Assembly (NCBI RefSeq): GCF_014268495.2
Contig: NZ_CP077087.1
Location: 5,778,501-5,842,500 of the forward strand
DNA length: 64,000 bases
Direction: 5' to 3'
Origin: Pseudomonas monsensis
GTDB taxonomy: Bacteria; Pseudomonadota; Gammaproteobacteria; Pseudomonadales; Pseudomonadaceae
The translations under genes were made by a program, and so were the position numbers. The first letter of the stretch is position 1; each line of letters starts with the position of its first letter. Positions 50,175-57,656 of this stretch are shown piece after piece. The notes beneath the pieces were generated by a model. The model ran no database searches. It saw nothing but the letters and a program-made list of their open reading frames with translations, and had not been told where the DNA came from.

Positions 50175-50636
50175 ATGCGGATTATTCAAGCGACCCTCGA
50201 ACATCTGGATTTGTTGACCCCGTTGTTCGTCAAATATCGCGAGTTCTACGGTTCCCTGCCTTACCCGGATTCCTCCCGGGCGTTCCTCGAAAAGCGTCTG
50301 CGCCGCAAGGAGTCGGTGATTTACCTGGCCCTGGCCGACGATGATGACAAGAAGCTGATGGGCTTCTGCCAGCTCTATCCGAGTTTCTCTTCGCTGTCGC
50401 TCAAGCGCGTGTGGATCCTTAACGACATCTATGTCGCCGAAGATGCCCGCCGCCAGCTAGTGGCCGACAACCTGATCCGCACCGCAAAGAAAATGGCCAA
50501 GGAAACCCAGGCCGTGCGCATGCGTGTCTCCACCAGCAGCAACAACGAAGTGGCGCAGAAAACCTACGAATCCATCGGATTCAAGGAAGACACCGAGTTC
50601 AAGAACTACGTGTTGCCGATCAGCGACGAGCTCTAG
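50175..50636 (+). CDS. GNAT-family N-acetyltransferase
   Basis: A 153-residue protein with the GNAT fold: LMGFCQLYPSFSSLSLKRVWILNDIYVAEDARRQLVADNLI contains the acetyl-CoA beta-bulge and pyrophosphate loop, and RVSTSSNNEVAQKTYESIGF is the usual late segment. The substrate is unknown. It is the gene next to eutC in P. aeruginosa as well. The ATG at 50175 gives MRIIQATLEHLDLL; the open frame upstream is unconserved. Confidence 0.9.
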   Translation: MRIIQATLEHLDLLTPLFVKYREFYGSLPYPDSSRAFLEKRLRRKESVIYLALADDDDKKLMGFCQLYPSFSSLSLKRVWILNDIYVAEDARRQLVADNLIRTAKKMAKETQAVRMRVSTSSNNEVAQKTYESIGFKEDTEFKNYVLPISDEL

Positions 50637-50977
50637 GGCTCAGACGCTCACGTTGATCGAAGGCATGTTGTGGCGAGGGAGCCTGCTCCCTCCGGGCTGC
50701 CAAGCAGCCCTGTCTCAGTCAACTCAACGTGTCGGGCAAATCAAAGCCCGGGAGTGCTGCTCCCCCAGCGGGCGCAAGCTCCCTCGCCACAATCCATGCC
50801 TGCCTGACAATTGTTCACACCCCGACATCCCCCGCTACAAAACCAACGCGCTTTTCACCTCTCAGACCGTATAATCCCGAGCTTTCCGGCTTGTAAGAAA
50901 AACTACACCCCGCTGTAGGCTTACACCCAAATCATCCGCACAGGCCTGCAGAGTCGGGCCATCACCACAGGTGCCCC
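50637..50977. other. Intergenic region with a long REP hairpin and a candidate dedA promoter
   Basis: TTGTGGCGAGGGAGC at 50668 and GCTCCCTCGCCACAA ending at 50792 are exact inverted arms. CCGGGCTGC-type inner palindromes lie between them. A TATAAT at 50870-50875 may be the dedA -10 box; its -35 is weak. No gene was seen. Confidence 0.7.
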
Positions 50978-51628
50978 ATGGATTTCAACCCGCTCGACCT
51001 TATCCTGCATCTCGACGTCTACCTCGATTTGCTGGTGACCAACTACGGGCCGTGGATCTACGCGATTCTGTTTGCCGTGATCTTCTGTGAAACCGGTCTG
51101 GTGGTCACGCCGTTCCTGCCGGGCGACTCGCTGTTGTTCATCGCCGGTGCCGTCGCGGCGGGCGGTGGCATGGATCCGGTCCTGCTGGGCGGCCTGCTGA
51201 TGCTGGCGGCGATTCTGGGCGACAGCACCAACTACGTGATTGGACGAACGGCCGGCGAGAAGCTGTTCAGCAACCCGAACTCGAAAATCTTCCGCCGCGA
51301 CTACTTGAAACAAACCCACGACTTCTATGACAAGCACGGCGGCAAGACCGTGACCCTGGCGCGTTTCCTGCCGATCATCCGCACGTTCGCGCCGTTCGTC
51401 GCCGGCGTGGGGAAAATGCCCTACCCGCGTTTCTTCGGCTTCAGTGTATTCGGCACCATCCTCTGGGTGGGCGGTCTGGTGACCCTGGGCTACTTCTTCG
51501 GCAACGTACCGTTCATCAAGAAGAACCTGTCGCTGCTGGTCGTGGGCATCATCCTGCTGTCGCTGATACCGATGATCATCGGTGTCGTACGCAGCCGTTT
51601 CGGCGGTGCCAAAGCCGAAATCCGCTGA
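50978..51628 (+). CDS. DedA family membrane protein
   Basis: A 216-residue polytopic protein with the DedA signatures FCETGLVVTPFLPGDSLLFIAG, ILGDSTNYVIGRTAGE and FLPIIRTFAPFVAGVGKM (the FxR-x3-P block). DedA proteins recycle undecaprenyl phosphate or flip other phospholipids. It is close to E. coli DedA/YqjA-type members, and mtfA follows 3 bases after the stop. A second DedA module is fused to PAP2 at 27078. Confidence 0.94.
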   Translation: MDFNPLDLILHLDVYLDLLVTNYGPWIYAILFAVIFCETGLVVTPFLPGDSLLFIAGAVAAGGGMDPVLLGGLLMLAAILGDSTNYVIGRTAGEKLFSNPNSKIFRRDYLKQTHDFYDKHGGKTVTLARFLPIIRTFAPFVAGVGKMPYPRFFGFSVFGTILWVGGLVTLGYFFGNVPFIKKNLSLLVVGIILLSLIPMIIGVVRSRFGGAKAEIR

Positions 51629-51631
51629 GCC

Positions 51632-52444
51632 ATGTGGTCACTGAGCGCCTGGCGACGCCGGCGCATTCTGGCCAGGCACCCGATTGCCGACGAGCTATGG
51701 CAACGGGTGCGCCAGCATCTGAGCTTTCTGGACGGTATCAGCGCCGCCGAAGATCAGTGGCTGCGTGAAGCCTGCGTGTTATTCCTCGAAGACAAACACC
51801 TGAGCGCCCTGCCCGGCGTCGAATTGCATCAGGAACAACGCCTGCTGCTCGCCGCCCAGGCACAATTGCCGCTGCTGCATCTCGGTGACTTGAACTGGTA
51901 TCAGGGATTTCACGAGATCGTTCTGTATCCCGACGACTTCCTCAGCCCGCAACGTCATCGCGATGCCAGCGGCGTCGAGCATGAGTGGGATGGCGAACAC
52001 AGCGGCGAAGCCTGGCAACAGGGGCCGATCATCCTGGCCTGGCCCGGGGTGATGGCCAGTGGTGGCTGGGAAGGCTACAACCTGGTGATCCATGAACTGG
52101 CGCACAAGCTCGACATGCTCAATGGCGACGCCAACGGCCTGCCGCCGCTGCACGCCGACATGCGCGTCAGCGATTGGGCCGAGGTCATGCAACACGCCTA
52201 CGACGATCTCAACCGCCAGCTCGACCACGATCCTGACACCGAAACCGCCATCGACCCGTACGCCGCCGAAAACCCCGCCGAGTTCTTCGCGGTCACCAGC
52301 GAATACTTCTTCAGTGCCCCGGATCTGCTTCATGAGGCTTATCCACAGGTCTACTTGCAACTGAAGCTTTTCTACCGGCAGGATCCGTTGAGCCGGTTGC
52401 GGCAACTTCAGGCCACAGACCCGGTCTATCAGGCGCACGACTAA
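51632..52444 (+). CDS. mtfA: MtfA-like zinc peptidase (M90 family)
   Basis: A 270-residue cytosolic metalloprotein of the MtfA/YeeI family. The zinc motif HELAH lies at 154-158 (NLVIHELAHKLDMLNG), with a downstream Glu in ENPAEFFAVTSEYFF. E. coli MtfA binds the Mlc repressor and has aminopeptidase activity. Whether this protein has a Mlc-like partner is not visible here. It is tightly spaced with dedA, so the two are probably cotranscribed. Confidence 0.92.
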   Translation: MWSLSAWRRRRILARHPIADELWQRVRQHLSFLDGISAAEDQWLREACVLFLEDKHLSALPGVELHQEQRLLLAAQAQLPLLHLGDLNWYQGFHEIVLYPDDFLSPQRHRDASGVEHEWDGEHSGEAWQQGPIILAWPGVMASGGWEGYNLVIHELAHKLDMLNGDANGLPPLHADMRVSDWAEVMQHAYDDLNRQLDHDPDTETAIDPYAAENPAEFFAVTSEYFFSAPDLLHEAYPQVYLQLKLFYRQDPLSRLRQLQATDPVYQAHD

Positions 52445-52489
52445 GGTCTGAACGACTTTCGGTACATGGCGTCGCCGGCAGAATATGCC

Positions 52490-52495
52490 TATAAT
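52490..52495 (+). promoter_or_regulatory. Candidate -10 box for ppa
   Basis: TATAAT preceded by ATGCC lies 61 bases upstream of the ppa start. No good -35 is seen at the expected distance. Confidence 0.4.
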
Positions 52496-52556
52496 CGCCG
52501 CCACTTTTTGGTCAATCCGGCCAAGTGTTTTTGGTCAACTACGGGGGCAACGCCCA

Positions 52557-53084
52557 ATGAGCTATAGCAAGATTCCGGCTGGCAAAGACCTGCCAAACGA
52601 CATCTACGTCGCGATCGAGATCCCGGCCAACCACGCGCCGATCAAATACGAAATCGACAAAGACAGCGATTGCCTGTTCGTTGACCGTTTCATGGCCACC
52701 CCAATGTTCTACCCGGCCAACTACGGTTTCATCCCGAACACCCTGGCTGACGACGGTGACCCCCTCGACGTGCTGGTTGTGACCCCTTACCCGGTTGCAC
52801 CAGGCTCGGTGATCCGCGCGCGTCCAGTCGGCGTCCTGAACATGACCGACGACGGCGGCGGCGATGCCAAAGTCATCGCAGTCCCACACGACAAGCTGTC
52901 CCAGCTGTACGTCGATGTGAAGGAATACACCGACCTGCCGCCACTGCTGATCCAGCAGATCGAGCACTTCTTCGCGAACTACAAAGATCTCGAAAAAGGC
53001 AAATGGGTCAAGATCGAAGGCTGGGCTGGCGCTGACGCCGCTCGCGACGCGATCACCAAGTCGGTTGCTGCCTACAAAGGCTAA
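52557..53084 (+). CDS. ppa: Inorganic pyrophosphatase
   Basis: Cytosolic family I pyrophosphatase hydrolysing PPi and driving biosynthetic reactions. It has 175 residues, the bacterial family length. The metal-binding signature is D-D-G-D-P-L-D (TLADDGDPLDVLVVT), and YPANYGFIPNT is the conserved block before it. The ATG at 52557 gives MSYSKIPAGKDLPND; the open frame upstream reaches into the promoter. A strong terminator follows. It marks the left border of an accessory patch. Confidence 0.97.
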   Translation: MSYSKIPAGKDLPNDIYVAIEIPANHAPIKYEIDKDSDCLFVDRFMATPMFYPANYGFIPNTLADDGDPLDVLVVTPYPVAPGSVIRARPVGVLNMTDDGGGDAKVIAVPHDKLSQLYVDVKEYTDLPPLLIQQIEHFFANYKDLEKGKWVKIEGWAGADAARDAITKSVAAYKG

Positions 53085-53112
53085 GCACCTGCACCCTGCG
53101 TGATGCTTGACG

Positions 53113-53139
53113 AAAACCCCGGTTGATCCGGGGTTTTTT
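53113..53139 (+). terminator. Rho-independent terminator of ppa
   Basis: AAAACCCCGG and CCGGGGTTTT form a 10-bp stem around a 5-base loop, followed by TTTTTTG, 29 bases past the stop. Confidence 0.92.
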
Positions 53140-53156
53140 GTAAGCGAAAAGTATCC

Positions 53157-53177
53157 ATTTAAACGTTTCGTTTAAAT
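53157..53177 (+). promoter_or_regulatory. Candidate operator 1 for the S24-type repressor
   Basis: ATTTAAACG-ttt-CGTTTAAAT is a perfect 9+9 palindrome in the 222-base region between ppa and the repressor gene, about 130 bases ahead of the start. It is a plausible autoregulatory site. Confidence 0.5.
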
Positions 53178-53252
53178 CCCGAGCAGCACGGTTTTAACTT
53201 GTTTAATTTCCCACATTAACGTCTTACATCCCGTCGCAAAATTCAGCCCGTT

Positions 53253-53278
53253 TTTGAACGACCGGTTTATTCAAACCG
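53253..53278 (+). promoter_or_regulatory. Candidate operator 2 for the S24-type repressor
   Basis: CGGTTT-N4-AAACCG (53263-53278) is nested with TTTGAA-N11-TTCAAA (53253-53275). It lies 28 bases upstream of the ATG, where a bound repressor would block its own promoter or translation initiation region. Confidence 0.45.
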
Positions 53279-53306
53279 CTCTGGCACGGCCGTAGACTCC
53301 GTGTTT

Positions 53307-54053
53307 ATGAGAAAGAACACTAGCGGTCCACGATTCAAGGCACTCCTGGAAGCAGCGAACATCACCACCACGGGATTCGCAAAGTTCTGGGGCACGGAAG
53401 CCCAAAATGTCCACAACTGGTACACCCGGGGCGTCCCGGCGTATCGCATGGAAGAAGTCTCACGCCTGCTGTCCGTCAACAGCGAATGGCTCAAAACCGG
53501 CGAAGGCCCCAAGGAGTCGCCTGGCCTGACGCCGCCCGCCAGCAACGGCGACACCTTCGATGCCCACGCCATCCGCGGCGTCTACACGGTCGTCGACCCC
53601 AATGACATCGACCTGACCTTCTTCAAGGAAACCCCGCTCACCAACGGTTCCGGCAAAACCCACGTAATCCAGGACCCGGACCAGACCATCCGCCTGCTGC
53701 GTGCGCACCTCGACAACCTGGACATCCGTCACGCGGACGCCATCTGCGCGCACATGATCGGCAACAGCATGGCCGACCGCATCGAAGACGGCTCCGTCGT
53801 CGCCATCGACCGCGGTCTGACCCAAGTGGTTGACGGCGAGATCTACGCCATCGAACACGACGGCATGCTGCGCATCAAATACCTGCACCGCATGCCCGGC
53901 AACGGCCTGCGCCTGCGCAGCCACAACAGCGCCGAATACCCGGACGAAGTCTTCCACCCCGCACAGATCGAAGAGCAACGGATTCACATACTGGGCTGGG
54001 TGTTCTGGTGGTCGACCCTGAGCAAACGCCGGCCGGTGGTGCCGTTTCTCTGA
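53307..54053 (+). CDS. LexA/CI-like repressor (S24 peptidase family)
   Basis: A 248-residue protein with a helix-turn-helix domain (about 8-65; FAKFWGTEAQNVHNWYTRGVPAYRM) and a C-terminal S24 domain. The Ser-Lys dyad is S154 (HMIGNSMADRI) and K191 (MLRIKYLH), exactly 37 residues apart as in LexA. The linker shows no Ala-Gly cleavage pair, so self-cleavage is doubtful. It resembles prophage and pyocin regulators such as PrtR, but no pyocin or phage genes adjoin it. Palindromes upstream suggest autoregulation. The ATG at 53307 is preferred over the GTG at 53301. Confidence 0.88.
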   Translation: MRKNTSGPRFKALLEAANITTTGFAKFWGTEAQNVHNWYTRGVPAYRMEEVSRLLSVNSEWLKTGEGPKESPGLTPPASNGDTFDAHAIRGVYTVVDPNDIDLTFFKETPLTNGSGKTHVIQDPDQTIRLLRAHLDNLDIRHADAICAHMIGNSMADRIEDGSVVAIDRGLTQVVDGEIYAIEHDGMLRIKYLHRMPGNGLRLRSHNSAEYPDEVFHPAQIEEQRIHILGWVFWWSTLSKRRPVVPFL

Positions 54054-54541
54054 TCTCACTGCCTGCAAAGCCCACTGTAGGAGTGAGCCTGCTCGCGATG
54101 AGGCCCTGATAATCGGTACAAATCTCGAATTTGTTCGACTGCGGTCGCTCTAACCCGCACTTCAGGCTGGGAATCCCAAGCAAAACTCAGTATCCTGCGC
54201 CCCACATTTGCGCATCGACCCGCTCCCGCGGCCCAGATGACGCCTGACGCGGCAGACCAACGTCTGACCAAGTCCCACAGCCGGACGCAGATCCGGGTGT
54301 ACGTTTTGAAGGCTGGCACGGTTTACCAAAAATAAGCCAAGCCAGTCCCCGAGAAGCCGGCCACAAGCCGGCTTTTTAATGCCTGCAGGAAAGTACTCCG
54401 GCCAGCATCCGCATGCGCAAGCGCCGAGAAACGACACCTTACGCTTTCAAGACTTCAACGCTCGCTCTCCAAGGCGTCCTCAGTGAGCGTTAATTTATAC
54501 TCGCTCCAGTCTGTAAAAAACCTCCAGCACAAGATGCGCAC
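54054..54541. other. Intergenic patch with a REP fragment and a terminator-like hairpin
   Basis: A single REP arm (GTAGGAGTGAGCCTGCTCGC) lies at 54077-54096. AAGCCGGC-cacaa-GCCGGCTTTTTAAT at 54355-54380 is a good terminator on the plus strand. It would serve a 32-codon open frame at 54237-54335 (MTPDAADQRLTKSHSR...), which resembles nothing I recognise and may be the tail of a lost gene. Nothing else was seen. Confidence 0.5.
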
Positions 54542-54829
54542 GTGTCCGTTCCAACCTACGACCAATTCATCGAACCGATTCTGCGTTTTCTCGTTACTAA
54601 ACCCGAGGGAGCTATCGCTCGGGATGCCCACGAAACAGCGGCCAAAACGCTGCAACTGACCGAATCCCAGCGAGATGAACTGATCGCCAGTGGCCAGGCC
54701 ACCGACAAAAACCGATCAGGGTGGGCACACGATCGACTCAAACGTGCCGGCCTTTCGAGCAGTGCCAAAGGTGGCTACGAGGCACCGCGACTGAGTATGA
54801 AGGGAATAAATGAGCCGCAGGATTATTGA
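54542..54829 (+). CDS. Truncated Mrr-like protein: N-terminal winged-helix domain only
   Basis: A 95-residue frame from a GTG at 54542. VPTYDQFIEPILRFL, KPEGAIARDAHETAAKTLQL and KNRSGWAHDRLKRAGLS match the N-terminal winged-helix (Mrr_N) domain of the Mrr type IV restriction endonuclease. Mrr itself continues for about 200 residues with the catalytic domain. Here the frame departs after AGLSSS and stops, and the next gene is unrelated. It is either a decayed restriction gene or a retained stand-alone DNA-binding domain. The ribosome site is weak. Confidence 0.8.
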   Translation: MSVPTYDQFIEPILRFLVTKPEGAIARDAHETAAKTLQLTESQRDELIASGQATDKNRSGWAHDRLKRAGLSSSAKGGYEAPRLSMKGINEPQDY

Positions 54830-54911
54830 TCGAGCAAATTTCGGAAACGACCTACAGCCAACCTGCTTGCGTTAGTAATAGAGTAATTAGCCAATCAAAG
54901 GAGGGTTGCAC

Positions 54912-55409
54912 ATGGCTAATCACGGATACATGTCGATTACTGGAAAAAAGCAAGGTTTGATCTCGTCGGGCTGTTCTATCCCGGACTCTATCGAAAACAA
55001 ATGTCAGCTTGGTCACTTTGATGAAATCATGGTACTGGCTTACTCCCATAACATGGTTGCCGGTAGCGATGGAACGGTAACAGGCGGTCGCGGGCAGCAC
55101 ATGCCCATTGTTATCACAAAAAACATTGATAAATTTTCGCCACTCATTGCCAGCGCATTGCATGACGGTGAGGAAGTCGAATGCGTCGCTGATCTTTATC
55201 GAACGTCTCCAATAGGGAGTCAGGAAAAATACTTTACAGTACGACTGTCCGGGGCACAGATTGCGCACATGAACATTCAAGTTCCCCATGCCATCCATAT
55301 GTCAGACGGTCAACCCCACGAAATCGTCGCTATCCGTTATCGCGCTATTACCTGGTCGCATGTTCAGACTGGCACCAGTTCACACAGTACGTGGACTAAC
55401 GCAGTATGA
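54912..55409 (+). CDS. hcp: Hcp-family type VI secretion tube protein (TssD), orphan
   Basis: A 165-residue Hcp protein. MANHGYMSITGKKQGLISSGCS is the usual opening, and GGRGQHMPIVITKNIDKFSPLIASAL, YFTVRLSGAQIAHM and MSDGQPHEIVAIRYRAITWSHV are the family blocks. Hcp hexamers form the inner tube of T6SS and can carry small effectors in the lumen. AAAGGAGGG lies 9 bases upstream of the ATG. The gene overlaps the next by four bases (ATGA), so the downstream protein is a likely cargo. No other T6SS structural genes are in the window. Confidence 0.93.
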   Translation: MANHGYMSITGKKQGLISSGCSIPDSIENKCQLGHFDEIMVLAYSHNMVAGSDGTVTGGRGQHMPIVITKNIDKFSPLIASALHDGEEVECVADLYRTSPIGSQEKYFTVRLSGAQIAHMNIQVPHAIHMSDGQPHEIVAIRYRAITWSHVQTGTSSHSTWTNAV

Positions 55410-56113
55410 GTGACCAACAGTGCGATATTCACGATGTTACGAAAGCAGCCTCGGATCTGATGTCCTTAGGCTGTACGGCTAGCGGTACATACCTGTCTGA
55501 TAGCTTGGCTCAGGTGCAATTCAGCTCATTTATTGCCAACTACGTAAATGAAATAATCCGGGATGTTAACGAGGGCATAATTACTGCGTGGGATGGGGTT
55601 CAGGAGCTGAGGGCAGAGTATGACGGGCTAATACATACGACATGGTTTTATGCAAGAAACGGAATTGGAGTGGCGGCAGGTGTTATGCAGGTTGAGGTTG
55701 GAGTGGCTATTTCAGCCTCTTCTGGCGGTCTAGCCGTGATACCTGGCACGCTTATAGCGGGACATGGTGTAAACAATATATATGAAGGCATAGGGAACAT
55801 ACACAATGGACCTGAGGACGAAAGTATAACCGGGCCAACCAGGGCCGCCTACCAAGCAATTTTTAGAGGTGAGCATAGAGGCAATATGGCCTACTACACT
55901 ACAGACTTTCTTTTATCCGGTTTCGGCTTGTTGCGCTCAGTGAGAAAATCCGAAACCACACAGCTATTTGTGCGCGACTCAATCAACTATGAAAAAGCAC
56001 ACAGACAAACGAGTAGCCTGGCGATGTTTTTCGAAGGGCTCATCGATGCACTAACAATTGACTCACTACACTCGGAATACTTAAAAAAGACTCAAGACAA
56101 CAACCAGAACTAG
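55406..56113 (+). CDS. Putative Hcp-linked T6SS effector (DUF4225-like)
   Basis: A 235-residue protein translationally coupled to hcp. Residues 1-80 are mostly helical and charged. Residues 83-125 form a glycine-rich hydrophobic segment (GIGVAAGVMQVEVGVAISAS, GGLAVIPGTLIAGHG), then VNNIYEGIGNIHNG and GPTRAAYQAIF, the pattern I associate with DUF4225 proteins found at the C-termini of T6SS and polymorphic toxins. A membrane-active mode is inferred from the hydrophobic core. Base composition is lower in G+C than in the housekeeping genes, a sign of transfer. A small membrane protein lies convergently 2 bases away. Confidence 0.7.
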   Translation: MSDQQCDIHDVTKAASDLMSLGCTASGTYLSDSLAQVQFSSFIANYVNEIIRDVNEGIITAWDGVQELRAEYDGLIHTTWFYARNGIGVAAGVMQVEVGVAISASSGGLAVIPGTLIAGHGVNNIYEGIGNIHNGPEDESITGPTRAAYQAIFRGEHRGNMAYYTTDFLLSGFGLLRSVRKSETTQLFVRDSINYEKAHRQTSSLAMFFEGLIDALTIDSLHSEYLKKTQDNNQN

Positions 56114-56115
56114 TT

Positions 56116-56325
56116 CTATATAATGCTCCGAAGCCTTTTACCATATACATAAAATCCAATACAAGCCACGACAATATAAACAGCAATATACAATACATTT
56201 AGATGACTGACTGCAACTTGCATTATCTCAGTCACAACCCAAACTGCGATTCCCGTGACAGGAATTGAGCACCCAAGAACCAAAAAAATCAGAGCCAAAT
56301 AGTAGCGAAGGCTTTCAACTTTCAT
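56116..56325 (-). CDS. Small two-helix membrane protein, candidate immunity protein
   Basis: A 69-residue protein with two predicted membrane helices (about 8-30, YLALIFLVLGCSIPVTGIAVWVV, and 43-62, VLYIAVYIVVACIGFYVYG) and a short basic tail (KRLRSII). It is convergent with the putative effector gene, with 2 bases between the stops, and equally AT-rich. Its size, membrane location and position suit an immunity protein against a membrane-acting effector. However, immunity genes are usually on the effector strand, so this is inference only. AAGGAAGTTAACTT precedes the start on the minus strand. Confidence 0.6.
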   Translation of the reverse strand: MKVESLRYYLALIFLVLGCSIPVTGIAVWVVTEIMQVAVSHLNVLYIAVYIVVACIGFYVYGKRLRSII

Positions 56326-56472
56326 AAGTTAACTTCCTTTTAAAATGCTCTATATAACCGGTTAGTTTCTGTGAGTGCCAGATACCGTGACGCTACGTAC
56401 CACTTTTCCGGATTCTGACTGTGCCACAGGTTTCAGTTCACCGTAAACCCGGATCCGCTCTGACGTTTCTAA

Positions 56473-56574
56473 ACGACACACGATATCGCCCCCAGAGCAC
56501 GCATAGAACAAGACGTCGCCGCCAGAGGCTTGACTTTACCTGTCCATGCGCCCCCCAAATGGTATTTCCAATGA
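56473..56574 (+). pseudogene. Relic of darT: C-terminal stub overlapping darG
   Basis: In the +1 frame relative to darG, 33 codons end in VHAPPKWYFQ and a TGA that overlaps the darG ATG (CAATGATC). DarT proteins characteristically end in a W-Y-F motif after a short VxVxP segment, and darT normally sits directly upstream of darG. An in-frame TAA at 56470 and the small-protein gene just upstream leave no room for the rest. The toxin gene therefore seems to have been lost except for its tail. Confidence 0.6.
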
Positions 56575-57656
56575 TCAGATTCACCCAAGGCAACCTGTTG
56601 GAAGCGAAGACCAAAGCCCTCGTCAACACGGTGAACACCGTGGGTGTGATGGGTAAAGGCATCGCGTTGATGTTCAAAGAACGCTTTGCGCAGAATTACC
56701 GACTGTATGCAGCCGCGTGCAAGGCTGGTGAAGTGGAAACCGGCAAGATGCACGTGACTGCCACCAATGAACTCGATGGCCCACGCTGGATCGTGAACTT
56801 CCCTACAAAACGTCATTGGCGCTCTCCGTCGCAAATGGCGTGGATAACCGAGGGACTGCATGATCTGCGTCGTTTCTTGATAGAAAACGATGTGAAATCC
56901 GTCGCCGTCCCGCCGCTAGGTGCGGGTAATGGTGGGTTGAAGTGGCCTGAAGTGCGTGAGCAAATTGTTGAGGTACTGGACGATCTGGATGTGGATGTAT
57001 TGGTGTTCGAACCCTCCGATCAATACCTGAATGTCGCTAAACGCAACGGAGTCGAGCAACTCACTCCGGCACGCGCGCTGATTGCCGAACTGATGCGGCG
57101 CTATTGGGTTCTGGGCATGGAATGCAGCCTGCTCGAGATTCAGAAACTGGCCTGGTTTCTTGAGCGCGCAATCGAGCAGTTGCCGGATACCGAGAACCCT
57201 CTGAATCTGAAGTTTGTCGCGCACAAATATCGGCCATACGCCAACCGGCTGGAACATCTGCTCGATAACCTCGATGGCAGTTATCTGCACTGTGACAAAC
57301 GCATCAGTGACGCTGGCATTGGCGATGTAATCTGGTTTGATCAAGAGCGCAAAGCGTTTTTGCAGACGTATCTCAAGACCGAGGCCAAGGAATACTCGCA
57401 AGCCTTGGAGCGCACGGCCCAACTGATTGATGGTTTTGAATCGCCATTCGGCATGGAGTTATTGGCAACGGTGGATTGGCTGTTGAGCCAAGAAGGGGTA
57501 TCAGCGACCGTCCCTGCGGTGCGCGAAGCATTGAAGCAGTGGGACGGTGGGGCCGGCGCTGCGGCTCGCAAGAGCAAACTGTTCGATGATCAGGCACTTG
57601 ATATTGCACTCAGGCGCCTGACTTCGAGCAGTTTTCGACCTGAACTAGCGACCTGA
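56571..57656 (+). CDS. darG: DNA ADP-ribosyl glycohydrolase DarG (antitoxin, apparently orphan)
   Basis: A 361-residue protein from the ATG at 56571 (MIRFTQGNLLEAKTKALVNT). The macro domain (1-155) includes ALVNTVNTVGVMGKGIALMFK and VAVPPLGAGNGGLKW, the loops that bind ADP-ribose. The C-terminal part (about 165-361; LGMECSLLEIQKLAWFLERA, KYRPYANRLEHLLDNLDGSYL) matches the DarT-binding domain of full-length DarG. DarG removes the ADP-ribose that DarT places on thymidines in single-stranded DNA, and also sequesters DarT. Only a DarT tail is present upstream, so the antitoxin stands without its toxin here. Confidence 0.9.
   Translation: MIRFTQGNLLEAKTKALVNTVNTVGVMGKGIALMFKERFAQNYRLYAAACKAGEVETGKMHVTATNELDGPRWIVNFPTKRHWRSPSQMAWITEGLHDLRRFLIENDVKSVAVPPLGAGNGGLKWPEVREQIVEVLDDLDVDVLVFEPSDQYLNVAKRNGVEQLTPARALIAELMRRYWVLGMECSLLEIQKLAWFLERAIEQLPDTENPLNLKFVAHKYRPYANRLEHLLDNLDGSYLHCDKRISDAGIGDVIWFDQERKAFLQTYLKTEAKEYSQALERTAQLIDGFESPFGMELLATVDWLLSQEGVSATVPAVREALKQWDGGAGAAARKSKLFDDQALDIALRRLTSSSFRPELAT

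Noticed and set aside
53282..53297. TGGCACGGCC resembling a sigma-54 -24 element upstream of the S24-type repressor
   Set aside because: The GC of the -12 box is missing at the required 10-base spacing (TAGAC follows).
54237..54335. A 32-residue open frame (MTPDAADQRLTKSHSR...) followed by a terminator
   Set aside because: It is too short, has no clear ribosome site and resembles no known family. Kept only as a note in the intergenic entry.
56421..56570. N-terminal extension of 50 residues for the DarG gene
   Set aside because: The extension (MPQVSVHRKPGSAL...) is unconserved, Arg-rich and lies over the darT stub. The macro domain begins exactly at the ATG at 56571.
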